64,000 nucleotides of DNA, from the NCBI GenBank assembly GCA_018350325.1, contig JAEVLN010000011.1, positions 2,228,449 to 2,292,448 of the forward strand, read 5' to 3'. Below the pieces are notes generated by a model. That model saw only the letters and a program-made list of their open reading frames with translations. It ran no database searches and was not told the origin of the DNA. The DNA comes from Globodera rostochiensis (taxonomy: Eukaryota; Nematoda; Chromadorea; Rhabditida; Heteroderidae). Below, piece after piece: positions 32,135-45,000 of this stretch (positions are counted from its first letter, which is position 1; every line of letters begins with the position of its first letter). A program made the translations under genes and the position numbers.

Positions 32135-35100
32135 TCAGTCAACTTCCTCCATTCGAGAGGCCTCCTCATCGGCGCCCGCAATTTTCTCCGCAGTAGTGGG
32201 CTCGCCGGATGTGCTCGGTTGTTCTTCGGTGGGCTCCTCCTCATCGGTGATGTCCAACCCGAGCTTCACCATGCGGTAGATACGAGAAGCGTGCTGTTGG
32301 GGGTCCTCCAGTGAAAAACCGGAAGTGAGCAGCGATGTTTCGTACAGCAACACGACGAGGTCCTTCGCCGTTTTGTCGTCCTGATCCGACTCAACGCGCT
32401 CACGCAGCGACCTGAAAATGCGCGCCACGATTATCGTTGCTACTCGCATATTTAATGTTCAAAAAACATCTACATTTAATTTTTTTTCTTTCCTCACTTA
32501 ATGATCGAGTGGTCCGGGTTGATCTCCATGTTCTTCTTCGACGCCATGTAACCCATTGTAGAAGAGTCGCGCAGCGCTTGTGCCTTCATGATGCGCTCCA
32601 TGTTCGCTGTCCATCCGTACTCGCCGGTGACAATGCAACAAGGAGAGGAGACCAAACGGTTGGACACAGACACCTTTTGCACCTTCTTGTCCAGAATGTC
32701 CTAAAAAATGTATTTTGAAATCAGTAACTATGTATCAGTCATTTGCAACGACAAAAAAAGGTCTTGCCCTTTAAGTCAATATACGAAACATAATTGCTTG
32801 CCTTGACGACTTTGCAAAGCTTCTCGAACTTGACTTTGTCCTCTTCGAACTTCTTCTTCTCCTCCTCACTTTCGGGCAGTTCAAGGCCCTCCTTTGTCAC
32901 GCTGACCAGCTTCTTCCCATCAAATTCCTTGAGCTGCTGCACGCAGTACTCGTCGATCGGGTCGACCATGTAAATGACCTCAAACCCGCGCTTCTTCACT
33001 CGCTCGACGAAGGAGGAGTTCTGCACCACATCCTTGGACTCGCCGGTGATGTAGTAGATGCACGTCTGGTTCTCCTTCATCCGCGATACGTAGTCCTATA
33101 AGATGTTAAATTCTCATTACATTGAAAAAACGAATTTTTCAAACAAATTCTGTTTCACCTTAAGACCGCACGTCTCCTCGCCGGATGCAGAAGTGTGGTA
33201 GCGCAGAAACTCGGAGAGTTTCTTCCTGTTCACGGAGTCCTCGTGGATGGCTAACTGTAGGGGAAGTTGCAAGAAAAATACACAGGAGTAAATTAGTTGG
33301 AAAAAACTGTCAGAGCCGATTTTACAAAAAAAAAACTCTCGCATATGATTTATTATCCTTATGTAAAAAACGGACCTTAATGTTCTTGGCGAATTGCTCG
33401 TAAAACTTCTTGAAGTTTTCCTTGTCCTCGGCGATCTCTTCGAAGAGCTCCATGCACTTTTTCACCAAATTCTTTCGGATCACTTTGAGGATCTTTGACT
33501 GCTGCAGCGTTTCGCGCGATATGTTCAACGGAAGGTCCTAAAATTTAGGAGTTGGTTAACAACCCAACCGAGAGAATTGCGAGAAGTTTTGGCTTAACAA
33601 ATCAAAGTCACGTCCAAGTTTTGAAATTGCGGAAGAGGCAAACCTCCGAATCGACAACGCCCTTGACGAAGTTCAGGTACTCCGGCATAAGCTCCTCGCA
33701 GTTCTCCATGATGAACACTCTGCGGACGTAAAGTTTGATGGCATTCTTGCTCTTCTTGTTCTCGAACAAGTCGAACGGAGCGCGTTGAGGCACGAAGAGA
33801 AGAGCACTGAAATGGTACCAACAACAGTAACAGTTCATTTCTTAAGAACGTGAGTCAAATAACCAACCGGAATTCGAGTTGTCCTTCAACGCTAAAGTGC
33901 TTGACTGCCAAATGGTCTTCCCAGTCGTTTGACAAGCTCTTGTAGAATTCGGCATACTCCTGCAAATTGAAACAGAAATTGATTGGTTTTAATGTCAAGT
34001 GCAGAATCATTAAACTCCTACATCAAACCCTTTCCCTAAACGAAAGCCATAAAATGAACTAATTTGTAAATGCATAACTCTACAATCTGATTTGACGCAA
34101 TTGAAAAAAAGTGTAGTCATTAACACACCTCGTTGGAGATGTCGTCCGGGTTGCGAGTCCAGATCGGCTTCGTCTTGTTCAGTTCTTCGTCTTCGATGTA
34201 CTTCTCCTTGATCTTCTTCGTCTTCTTCTTTTTCTTGTCTGCACTCTCCTCCTTCTTTTCGGCTTCGTCGTCTAAATAATTGACATTTAAAAACACAGTA
34301 ATTTTCGAGGGTAAAAATGGAAACCCAGCCAAACATCAAAGATCGGACCTGTGTATATAAACCAAACAACCCGAAATGTTGGTCTATGCTTACCAACCCC
34401 AACATCCCCGTGTTAAATGACTTTTAAATTCCCGACCTGAGACATCGTCCTCTTTCTTTGCTTCCGCCTCCTTTTCGTCCTCTTTCTTCTCCTCTTCCTC
34501 TTCCGCCTCATCGTCGGACACCTCCTTGTCACGCTCCTTCTCCACCAACAGTTTGATGGGGTAGCCGATGAACTGCGAGTGTTTCTTCACAACTTCGCGC
34601 ACACGGCGTTCCTAAAGTTTTGTTTTCACATTGGTACAGCCTAATTAAACCAAAAAAATTCAGAGAAACCAAAATCAAACCTAATCCAAACAATTCCGAA
34701 AAAAATTTCAGGCTTCTTCCCAACCTCCAAATAATCCGTCTGGTCCTCCTTCAGGTGGAGCGTAATTTTGGTGCCACGAGTGACTTCCGGATCAGAACAC
34801 GGACGGATGATGAATGAGCCACCAGCCGAGCTCTCCCACTGGTAGCAGTCGTCGTCGTTGTTCTTTGAGATGACCGTGACACGGTCCGCTATCAGGAAAG
34901 CAGAGTAGAAGCCGACACCGAACTGACCGATCATCGAGATGTCCGCGCCGGCCTTAAAAAAGACACCATTGTAATTTGCTAACTTTTTCAAACATGCGCC
35001 TCATGAATCCCTCAAAAAGAAGTGAAACAAAGTAAACCTGCAATGCCTCCATGAACGCCTTGGTGCCGGACTTGGCAATGGTACCGAGGTTGTTGACGAG

Positions 35101-35689
35101 GTCGGCTTTCGTCATGCCAATGCCAGTGTCAATGATGGTAAGCGTTTTGTCGGCCTTGTTCGGCACAATTTTGATGTAGAGCTCCTTGCCGGTTTCCATC
35201 TGAGTGGCGTCAGTCAACGCCTGGTAGCGGATCTTGTCCAGGGCATCCGACGAATTGGAGATCAGCTCTCGGAGAAAAATTTCCTGAATTTTGTTTAAAA
35301 AATTGTCGTTGGAGAGAACTATTCCAAGTGGAGCAGACAGGATTTTGGGCCCGGGCAAACAACATTCGTTATTTTTTTGCACATCGCCATAAAAACATTT
35401 GATTTATAAACATTTTGAAAAACCCGGCCGACCGGTTCTCTGGAGCCAATGAAAGAGCAAGAAAATTGTGTGCCCGGCCTGGCCTTTGCAAAATCCCGAA
35501 CTCCAATTTTAAAGTTCAGAAAAAATTAACACACCAAAAAACTTCATGCCTTAACCCAAAGAGAACGGATCAAACTTAATAATTATTGCAAAACTAAACC
35601 TTGTTCGAGTAGAACGTGTTGATGATCAATGACATCAACTGAGCAATCTCAGCTTGAAAAGCAAAAGTCTCTCCAGTTTGTTCAGACAT
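32135..35689 (-). CDS. daf-21: Cytosolic HSP90 chaperone (DAF-21 orthologue)
   Basis: ATP-dependent cytosolic chaperone HSP90. Twelve exons: 35600-35689, 35038-35283, 34725-34952, 34437-34611, 34129-34271, 33868-33959, 33644-33806, 33376-33537, 33159-33254, 32802-33095, 32498-32700 and 32135-32411. They close in phase to 722 aa. The N-terminal ATPase domain shows [36 protein letters not shown] and [20 protein letters not shown] charged Asp/Glu/Lys linker follows, then the middle domain ([35 protein letters not shown]). The C-terminus ends MEEVD, the TPR-co-chaperone docking motif, which marks the cytosolic paralogue. Intron 10 begins with GC (AAG|GCAAGC), fixed by the conserved Lys-Asp junction. 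A heat-shock element lies about 570 bp upstream. Confidence 0.97.
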
Positions 35690-36819
35690 TTTGCTGTCTA
35701 TTGAAATTGACGATAAAGAAATAGTATGTCTAAAAGCAAGCAAACTACATTTTCAAAACGAAGGCGATTAATTGTCGACAAAAGCAGCACTGTGAACATC
35801 CAAAGTAAAATTTAACAAAAAAAAAACCGAGTCCTGGACTTAATGGAACAACATCCACTTCGGATGTCCGGGTCTCGCAATCACAGTCTTTCCAAAAATA
35901 GTCTACAAAGTTCAATTAGATATAAAATGTTTTTTGACGGTTTAACGGCTCTGACGAAATTAAAAGCTGCTTGAATTCTTATTTCGATAGACGCTGAGAC
36001 TACATTTTTATCGCAACCACAAAAACAGTGCAATTATTTAAATGGAAAACATTGATTAACCCTACGAAATGGAAGGGCGTTTTTTACTTAATGCGAATGC
36101 TTACGAAATTATTAGAATTTAGAAAAATCACCCCACGGTTTTAGTCCTCCATAAGAATAAAACGAGAAAGCTGTATGTAGAATAAAAAAGAAACAAAAAA
36201 TGATTTGAAATTCCTTTGCAATGTCCAGCTTATATTTCAATAGAACAAATGCACGCTCTTTCTAGAAGTGGAAAGTTCTAGAACAAAAAGAAAAGATGGA
36301 AAGTATTTTGGACAACTAAGCGCCAATACAATCCGTTTCATCAAAAACCTTTAATAATTGTAATTTGATGCACTATTAATTTGAAAAAAAGAAATTGTCA
36401 GCTCCTGAGCTTTCGAATGTATCAATTTTGTTCATTTGTTTGATTAGAAAATGGTTAGTTTAAGCAATTTGTCCGTACATAGCAATGCCCGCCGCTTATT
36501 TGTTTGTTGGCGCTGAGTTTTCACAACGAATGGAAACAGAATGCCATGCCAAACAGAAATTTGAATTGAATGCAAAATTCAAATGTTTTAGTGTTATCGT
36601 ATCCATTTCATTCGACTGCTGGCGTTTTCTTTCTTTCGGCAGTGTTTACGCTTTTCTTTTCCTTTCAAACATTAAGCATCACATGATGCTTCTTCTAGTG
36701 CTTGTTTTCGACGTCCATTTCTCAATATTGAGCTGTTTAAGCTGTCTATCCAGTCTTCCCAAATTTTATCTTTTTTTTTTTTTGGAATAAATTTGTCGAA
36801 TTTTAGCAAATCTTTCATA
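35690..36819. other. Divergent intergenic region of HSP90 and the small membrane protein
   Basis: Contains the heat-shock element; otherwise AT-rich. A frame at 36485-36790 (+) is hydrophobic and T-rich and is not supported as a gene. Confidence 0.5.
36260..36283 (-). promoter_or_regulatory. Heat-shock element upstream of HSP90
   Basis: Two TTCTAGAA palindromes joined by GTGGAAAG, giving alternating TTC and GAA units as in HSF-1 binding sites. It lies about 570 bp upstream of the HSP90 start codon, in the intergenic region shared with the divergently oriented gene at 36.8 kb. HSF-1 binding is inferred from the motif. Confidence 0.75.
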
Positions 36820-37350
36820 ATGGGCAATGTCAGGCCAAAGGGAACAATTTATATGGCCGCGCAGAAAGGCAAAAAGGGTCAAAAATTGTCCACTTCAAGC
36901 GCATCGTCCTCCCAAAACTCACAGATTAAACAAGTAAAATATTCGTTTTTGAATTTTGTGGCACAAATTAATTATTTAATTTTGCCTAAAAGGAATTGAA
37001 ACGACGCACAAAAGTGGCGAACAAAAAGAATAAAAAGGCGCCGGCGGCGGTGGGAATGTCCGGCAATGGCAGGTCCCGTCGGTGTCGAAATATTAAAACA
37101 ATTTTAAAATTTAATTTTAATTACAGAGAAAAACGGAAAGAAACAAAAGGAAGGGACCGCTGATTTGATCTCTCCGGCTGTGCTGTGGTGCTTCATCATC
37201 ATCAAATGTTTTTGCCTAATGACAGTCGTTGCCCGGAGTGGAATGGCATTGCTTTTCCCTGACAAATCCTATGAATCACATCCATCGCCCGAAAATCGCA
37301 TTATTTCAAACGATTTATTTGAAATAGGCCCAACTGAAACGGTTAAATGA
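36820..37350 (+). CDS. Small basic single-pass membrane protein
   Basis: ATG 36820 starts MGNVRPKGTIYMAAQKGKKG. Exon 2 (about 36994-37068) is very basic (RRTKVANKKNKKAPAA). Exon 3 (about 37127-37350) contains SPAVLWCFIIIKCFCLMTVV, one probable membrane segment, and a hydrophilic tail ending at 37350. The frame of exon 3 is reached only if intron 2 uses a GC donor (AATG|GCAGGT), so that junction is tentative. The basic N-terminus with a C-terminal membrane anchor recalls ER-associated RAMP4/SERP-type proteins, but no specific motif supports that. Met-Gly at the N-terminus could be myristoylated. Confidence 0.5.
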
Positions 37351-37987
37351 GCGCTATAACTTTTCTTTTAACCGATGCCCCGTTTTTCCATTTGATCAGT
37401 GATTTTGTGACCGCCCATTTGTTAAATGCTCTCTAAACTTTCAATTATTTGAATTTTAAAAAAGCCCGATTCATTTAATTTCTAAAATGAAATAATTGAT
37501 TTATTGAATAAAACATTTTAATTTTTCATTCATCGGAAATTTAACAATTCCTCAGACAACAGACAAAAGACTGCGTTTACGTTGTTTTCTTTGCACCATT
37601 TCCTCCTTTGTCTCAAAGATTTGTTGAATGCTTAAATTTGTGAAAATTCTATCAAATCTCATCAAACAAACTGTTAAATGGTGGAGGGATGTGAAAGAGG
37701 CTTCTTCTTAACGAAGAAACTCTCATCTTTATCTCGGTTCCGGCATTTTCAGTGTCGAGAACGACGAAGTTCATTGAATATGGGGGCCCTTTAGTCCCTC
37801 ACCTGTCCGATCGACGGAATGATTAGCAATTAGGCACTTGTTTATTCAATTGATCATACAAAAGTTCAAGGACGTTGGCTCACCGATCGAAGTTGACGAT
37901 GCCAAATTGGGCGGCTTTCCCAATATGTGAACGAACTGGTTGAGAGTCCTTCGCACCCAAATTTAGCCAAATCATTGGCAAAAAAAG
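37351..37987. other. Intergenic
   Basis: 3' flank of the small membrane protein and 5' flank of the GILT gene; nothing else is recognised. Confidence 0.6.
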
Positions 37988-39383
37988 ATGCTTTCAACTC
38001 CACTTTTTCCCCAATTCTTTGCTCTTCTCCTGCCCCCGTTGTACATCGCCACGTTGGCCCAGAGCAGTTTCATTCAAATTGGCGTTCTATTTGAGTCATT
38101 GTGTAAGATTTTGAGATTAATTAACGACAAAATTTTTTAATGAAAAGGTCCCGACTCAATCAACTTCATTCTCGGCCCACTTTCTGACGCAGACGCGAAG
38201 TTCAAGCAGCACATTCAGCTGGAATTGGTACCGTTCGGGAAGGCAACGATTCATGAAGTGGGGGAAGGGGCTTAAGACACGGCACGAGTTGAATGTTTTG
38301 TTGTTCAGGATGGTGAAATCACTTGTCAACATGGGAAATATGAGTGTCAGATCAACAAATTTCTGGTACTTTCTACGGGTTTGGCGCGTTCAGAGTCCCA
38401 GCCAATTTTTGGGAAGGCGAATTTCCGAGAATGGCAAAATCGGGACCAGAAAATTCGACAGACTTCAAAAGTTTAAACATGCTTTGTACACAAAGGGAGC
38501 AGCCAAAATATGCCTCAAAATACGGACCGCTCCCCCCGGGGATGGGCGGAAATTTAAAACATTTTTTTAGGGAAATACGGCCAAAAAAACATCGGAAAAC
38601 GGAATTTCGGCCATTCTGGTCACACTGAGCCAAAGTTTTTATTACTGTAGAAAAGCTGAGAATGTTTAAATTTTGCAATTCTCCCTGCCCCCTTCTGTCT
38701 TGCGTGATTCGTTACGTTGAAAAACCGTTGCCGTACATCGTTTGCCTGGAGGGGAGAATGGTGCGTGGTGCTGATCCCGACGATTGGAAGCAGTTGGCCC
38801 AAGATTGCTATCTCCATTTGGACATTGATTCGGAAACGATCACCAAGACCAGGCAGATTCGATTTTACTTTTCTTTAAATGATTTAATTCTCAACCTGAA
38901 CCAGTTAATTTTAAATTATTAAAGAAAGTTATGTTCAGTTCCTTTTTACTAATTAACTCTAATTGCTTCTTCTTCCAATCAATTCTCCATCCTTTCTTCC
39001 TTCCAGGACTTGCGCGAATGGCCCTGAAGGTGACGCTTTGCAGCGAGTGGCGGGCCAACGAACGTATTCCATCGAAGCTGACCCGGTTTGTTGTAGGCTT
39101 AGGCATTCAAATTCATTCAGAAAATTGACATTTCTTCAAAAACAATACAAAGTGGCGATTTTTGAATCTATAAATTTGGCAAAGTTCAAAAGCCAGTGCC
39201 AATTGTAAACCACCAAAATCACAGAATATATTTCTCATTCGATTTCAGATGACTTTTGTGCCTTGGATTTTGTGGAACAATGGGAGCAATGAAGAAGTGC
39301 AGAAGGAGAGCCGAGAGGACTTGAAGCCGTTCATATGTGGACACCTTAAAAAGGCAAACATTGATCAGGCAAATTGTGCATAG
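37988..39383 (+). CDS. GILT-family thiol reductase-like protein
   Basis: Secreted or lysosomal protein of the gamma-interferon-inducible lysosomal thiol reductase family. The signal peptide is MLSTPLFPQFFALLLPPLYI. Then come FESLCPDSINFILGPL, IQLELVPFGKATIHE, the family signature DGEITCQHGKYECQINKF, a segment with EKPLPYIVCLEGRMVRG and DDWKQLAQDCYLH, then TCANGPEGDALQRVAG and TFVPWILWNNGSNEE. It ends ANIDQANCA at 39383. Joins at Cys-Pro-Asp, HE-DGE and DP-MTF close in phase. The intron after 38852 starts with GC. The active-site position reads CPDS, CxxS rather than CxxC, so reductase activity is doubtful. The join near 38.37-38.69 kb is unresolved. Confidence 0.85.
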
Positions 39384-42016
39384 AAATGTCGGAACAGAAC
39401 AAACCAAAGTTGAACAGACCGTTTGATTTATAAACATTTAACAAATGTTAACTTAAATAAGATTGGACTACACAAAACTCTCTCAGGATTTCGCTTCCAG
39501 CACTTTCAACAGTTTATGTAGCTTTCTTTCTTTATCTGGCGAAAGGAAAAAGCTCATTTGGATGCTCAATTTATGTGTTCATCCTTTCACCATTAGCAGT
39601 TCCCTGAGGGGCAATTTCGTTTTCCTCATCCCCTGAGGGGATATTTATGCCGCTAATCTTTGATGGGTAGGGGCGGGACAGCAGGGGAAATGGGCAATTA
39701 GTGCGCGAAGCGATGAGACGATGAGACAATGGTGACGGACTTTCAACAAACGGTTCAGTCCCGGGAAATTGCCTTAAGCCTATTTTTGTAAAATTAATAT
39801 TTAAAAAAAAAGAATTGTGGAGTAAAATACGCTTTTGCTCCTTATTGCGAAATATCTATATTTTGTATGATTCTATGAGTTAATGGTCGGCTGGCAGACA
39901 AATAAAGTCTCAATTCTGAAAGACTGAAATGTCCCGACCTCAGAGGGGAGTCCGTTTCTGCCGCCCGCCATTTCTGTTTCTGTCGGGGAAAGTGTTGGTA
40001 AAGCAGCCGTTGGCTGCTCTTCTGCAACAGTTTATTACTTCTCCGATTTGTGTCGTCTCGTCAACCAACACCCGTCCGATGCGAGGAGCTTTTACGAGAA
40101 AATTTGCCTCTTTTTATACCAAAATCCGTCCGGTAAGTGTCTGTCGTCGTGTCGGTTTTATGTCGCCCGTCTCCAACCCTTCCCCCGTCAGCGGCAGAAC
40201 ATTCTTCCGTAAAAGGAAAGTTCGAATTGTTCAGCTTTACTTATTAAAAACCACAGGAAAAGCTTCCACTGACTTTGCTAATTTTATTGTTTAGTATTTA
40301 GGGGGTTCGACCCCGACCCGGATCGGGGGTATAACGGCCCGGGGCACAGCATTGTCGGGGTTGGCATGAAAAGGTCGGCATCGGGATCAAACCCTTTGAT
40401 GTAAGAGGGAGGCATAATTCAAAAGCTTTAGGTGAGAAGAATCATTGCAAAACGGTTCATTACGTTTTAAAAAACTTAAATCGGGGCATTTCAAAGTTTT
40501 ATGGAAATGAAATTTATCTTTTTAATTTTGTCATGGCTTACTTTTAAAAACTTGGAGCTTTCAAATGGCATCTAGTTTGTTCAATTTGGTTGAGTTTGGA
40601 AAAACCTTTCAAAATTTATTGGCACGAAATTCTGTCTTAACGTCATTTTTTCGATAGTTTCCAAATGTTAGAATCAAAAGATCGGAACAAATTCTTGCAC
40701 AACCTAATTTGCATAATGTTTGTTTTCCAATTCAAATGAATCATCGCCAACATTTTGCGAATTCTTCCAAATCGCATCCGTCCGATGAATGCTGCCTTTG
40801 TGTGTCCGTGCACAAATTGTCCCGCTGACCTTTTGTTGCCCCCCCCCCCCCCCGACTCTGTCCGTCGTCCCCGTTTTTTGCCCCTTTTTGTTGTCGGCTG
40901 TTGCTGATCACACCAATTCCCTAATTTCTGCTGCCCTATTATAATTTTGTCACTTTCAGCATTTAATTGATGCCTTTTAGCGCCGATAAGGCTGAAAAAT
41001 GCCTTATTTTCTGGCAAAATAAAGAAAATTAAATTGAGCCAGCCCGACTTGTTCGATCATAAATCGGAGGTTTCACGCCCATTTGTATGCATTGAAATTT
41101 ATACGATTTTACATTTTATTTTTACAAAATAAAATCAGTCTTTGCTTAATGGTCACAAATTAATAATCAATCCACCGGCTTTCTTCCTCTGCTCTATGAT
41201 CGATCAAACAGTTTTTGAACAATCAAAGAAAGTCCCATGGTTATGATGACAGAATGCGTGTGTTTATGTTTGTCTTCTGCACATAATATGTTTTTTGGGT
41301 GGCGGCAATCTCTTCGACAATTCTTCTCGCCCCCTCCGGCGTCCCCGTCCAATGCCATTCCCAACTTTTTTCGTTTTTTATTGCCCCCCCCCCCCTTGGG
41401 AACGATCTCTTCCATTACGGCAAAGAATGGACGGGAAGGGGGCCGGGCCGACCCTTCAAACGCACTTGTTAGCCCCCTCCCCCCAAGGCATGCCAAAAAA
41501 GAAGTGCCGAAAATGATGAAAACTGTGGGTGGCGCTTCTTCTCAACACAAGTTACCGCGCCCTATCACTAATTTGTGCCCCCTTCTTAAAAGGAGTGGGG
41601 GGGGGGAAGATGCCCTTTGGACGACGCCATTTGTACTTTTTGAGGATGATGAATCCGTCGCCAAAAAAGCCTTCCGGGGCGATGGAATTATAGAGGGGAT
41701 TGGATTGAGCTAATGTCTTCTAACAAATCCATTTGGAAATAGGCAGTTTTGCACTAGGGTTTGCTGTAAATTTCGTGGCAGATTTGATTAAACCCATTAT
41801 GTGGCATTACAAGAGCTAAGGAGTCCCGATCGGAGCTTGTGTACAATTTTCACCGAATCCTCGGCTTGTCCATCCCGATTCTTGATGCTGATCCCTCTTG
41901 AATTCAACTCTTTGGAATTTGATTGCTGCTAATTACAGGAATTATTCCAATTCCATTCCCCAAGTACAGCTCGACGACGCTGGGCTTAATCATCACATCA
42001 TTATTACTCACAGACA
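39384..42016. other. Intergenic, homopolymer-rich
   Basis: No supported gene. A 121-codon frame at 39929-40294 (+) and frames at 41.2-41.7 kb lack family or splice support. It has C runs of about 14 at 40842 and about 10 at 41386, a G run at 41596, and CCCTGAGGGG motifs near 39.6 kb. Confidence 0.55.
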
Positions 42017-45000
42017 ATGTTCTGCTGGCTGAGGATGAAGTGCTGCTGTTCTTACAACACGAGAAACTCTTCTTCATTCCTTCCGTTCCTCGCCTTGTCC
42101 TTCTCCTCTGTCTTCACATTGGTCATTATTCTCGTCTTTCATTTTAATGCAGTTAAAGCGCAACAAAATGCAAATGAGAAATGGTCGAACAGTGACGTTT
42201 GTGAGGTGAGGAACATCAACGGCCAGCAGCCCAAAAGTGTTTATGTGATAAGCTTGTGATCAGAACATTCGTTAAACGGCTTTGTCTGATCTGATCAGTA
42301 GAGTTGGAACATTTTAAATAATCGGATCCGGTGAACTTGCACATTTTAAATTAGGGCCAGGTTTTTGTTGAAATTAAAAGTAATCTGATTTGATCAGTCA
42401 AGTTGGAACACTCGAAATGATTGGGTCCGTTGATCTCACGTCTTTAAGATCGGGTCAGGTTATTTTAAGCTTATGCTTGTGATCTGGGCATTCGTTAACC
42501 GGTTTTATTGAAATTGAAAGTGATCTGGTCTGATCAGTCGAGTTGAAACTTTGTCCTTTAATCCAAAATTATTTCAGCTTCCGCTTAACCTCGGGAATTG
42601 TACACGGAAGTCCACCCGTTTCTACTACGATTCGTCCAGACAGCAATGTTACAAATTTATCTATACGTATGTTTAGTTGTTGTTTCTTAGGCTACCAATC
42701 CTCTGAACACAAACCGGGGCAATAACCCATTTTTGCATCTGAAATGGCGGCACATCAAAGGATGCCATTATTTTCCGCGTTTTCTGGGGAATTCTTTGAA
42801 AGTTTCCAAATTCTTTTTGAAATTTTATTTCTCACTTTATAAATAAATGTTTAAAGAAAGAAATCAGCGACACATTTCAGGGGATGTCGCGGAAATTCGA
42901 ATCGGTTTCTGACCAGAAACCAGTGCAAGCGAAAGTGCCATCCAAATTTTCGGCACATTACCAAAAAGACGCGACTGTTCGCCATTTTGCAGTCGGAGCG
43001 ACAGAGTGGGCAAATAAAAAAAAATATTATTCAATATTTTTATTAAATAATAAATAAATACAAAAAACAGATGAAAAAGATCAGCAACAAAATGCTTATT
43101 GCATGAAAAATTGCACCAATGGACTCTGTGGGAACGGCGTTTGCCAATGCAAAAGCGGCTACGAAAAAAGGGACGGCCAATGCACCGGTTCGTTCGCCTC
43201 AATACTTTTTAATAATTGACAATTTATTTTAATAAAATTATTATTTTTTAATTACTTAACCGACGAACAGCTCAAATATTTCAAAACAAAAATTGGAAAA
43301 ATGAAAATAGCTTTGTAATTAAAAAGTTAAAAAATTGGTAAATATTTTGATCAAATTAATTAATTAAAATAATAATAAATTACGCTTTGTTATATTTCCA
43401 CTTTTTTGTCAATTTCCGGTGATTGATCATTTCTCTGATCAGATTTGAATGAATGCGATTGGATTAATTGTGCAAAAAATGCGAAGTGCACGAATTTGCC
43501 CGGCTCATTTCGTTGCGAATGCCGCAAAGGCTTTGCAGGGGGCGGCTTCAATTGCACAAAGAATCGGCGTAAACTTTTTGTTGCAAAAATTGGATTTTAT
43601 AAAGTTTAAAGCTGCACAAAATCGTTTTTGGTTTTTCGGGTTTTGATGAAAATGGTTTTGAAGCAGTACAGCCAGCCAAATTATCCGGGAGTTCGGGTAA
43701 TTGCCTAATTATGTGCCATTAAATTTGTTTTTCGTATAAAGGAATTTGTGCCCAATCGTTCGACGGTCGCTATGAACGGCAATGTCAGCCCGACCAACGG
43801 TGGGTGCCGCGCTTTTACTTCCATTTGCACTCGGCAGAGTGCCGTCAGTTTTGGTATGGCGGATGCCAATTCGGCAGCAGTCAGAATTTCTTCCAGGATC
43901 AAAAAGTACAGTTTTGGCACGAAAAAAACACCGGCGGAGTGGCAGAATGTGTGCCATTTCACTTTGATGGAAAGAAATGGTAAAATGGCCCTGCCGGCGG
44001 TGTTTTTTTGTTTTGTTTTTTTGTAACATTTCTTTTTTGAATAAACAGAGCTGTGAGTCCGTTTGTGGTGGCTATTCGCATGAACAATACTTTGCCGCAA
44101 AAATTGCACAAAATGCGCAAAGCGTTCAACAGCAGCAGCAGCAGCAGCAACAGAAGTTGTTGGACGGTACGGCACCAAATAGCATTTTACTTGGCACTGA
44201 TCAATTTTAATCCCCCCAAAAGATTTTGGTGGGTTTGACAGACTTGTTGGAATCGAGTTGAGAAAACAAACCCTTTATGGTGCTTGGTCAATTGGCATCA
44301 AAACTCGAGACCTCGAGACTCTCGAGCATTTCATATTGAGATAAACGCCTGGAATTGAGTCTCAGTACAAAACCGCTGGTCAGTCTCGGGGCGATTGAAC
44401 GGGACTTAAGTCTGGAATATCGCGTTTCGAGCACTTATTCATCTCCAAAACAGACCCATGCATGGACCCATTCGATGAGACACTTCGCCAGCCCTGTTCC
44501 GAAGGCACTTGGAAGCGTCGTTACCATTTTGAACCGTCAATTGGTCGATGCCGCGTTTTTTGGATGGATGTGAGCTGTCCGTCGGCGCGTTCGGAGCGCA
44601 GCCGGTCGCGCAACATTTTTGTGCATGCGCAAAACTGTCGACGCGCATGCGAAGGGGAGAAGGAGGACATCGGACACGAAGGGGGACAGGTAACAGCAAC
44701 ATAACAACAACTTCAACACCAGCGTGTTTGTTGATCAGAGCAAACAGATCAGATCAGAAAGAATTTAGCAATAGGATATGTTAAGGACGAGTTTTGGCGA
44801 TGGCGCGAATGGGAGGAGGCCTGGAGTAGCAGCAAGAACAGAACGACCGGATTCATCCAGGCAAGCTTTGCGAAGAGCACATTGCCGACAACGAGCAGCA
44901 CAAGTACGGCTTCAACTTGAGGAGTTTAGCTTATTTCTCAAATAAACTCTTTGGGCATTACCTGTTTATTATTTTTTGAATTTTGGCTTAACACTTCCGC

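Noticed and set aside
39929..40294. 121-codon plus-strand frame
   Set aside because: No recognisable domain, signal peptide or splice evidence.
41194..41713. Overlapping frames on both strands at 41.2-41.7 kb
   Set aside because: Caused by C/G runs; overlapping frames on both strands look equally coding, so none is supported.
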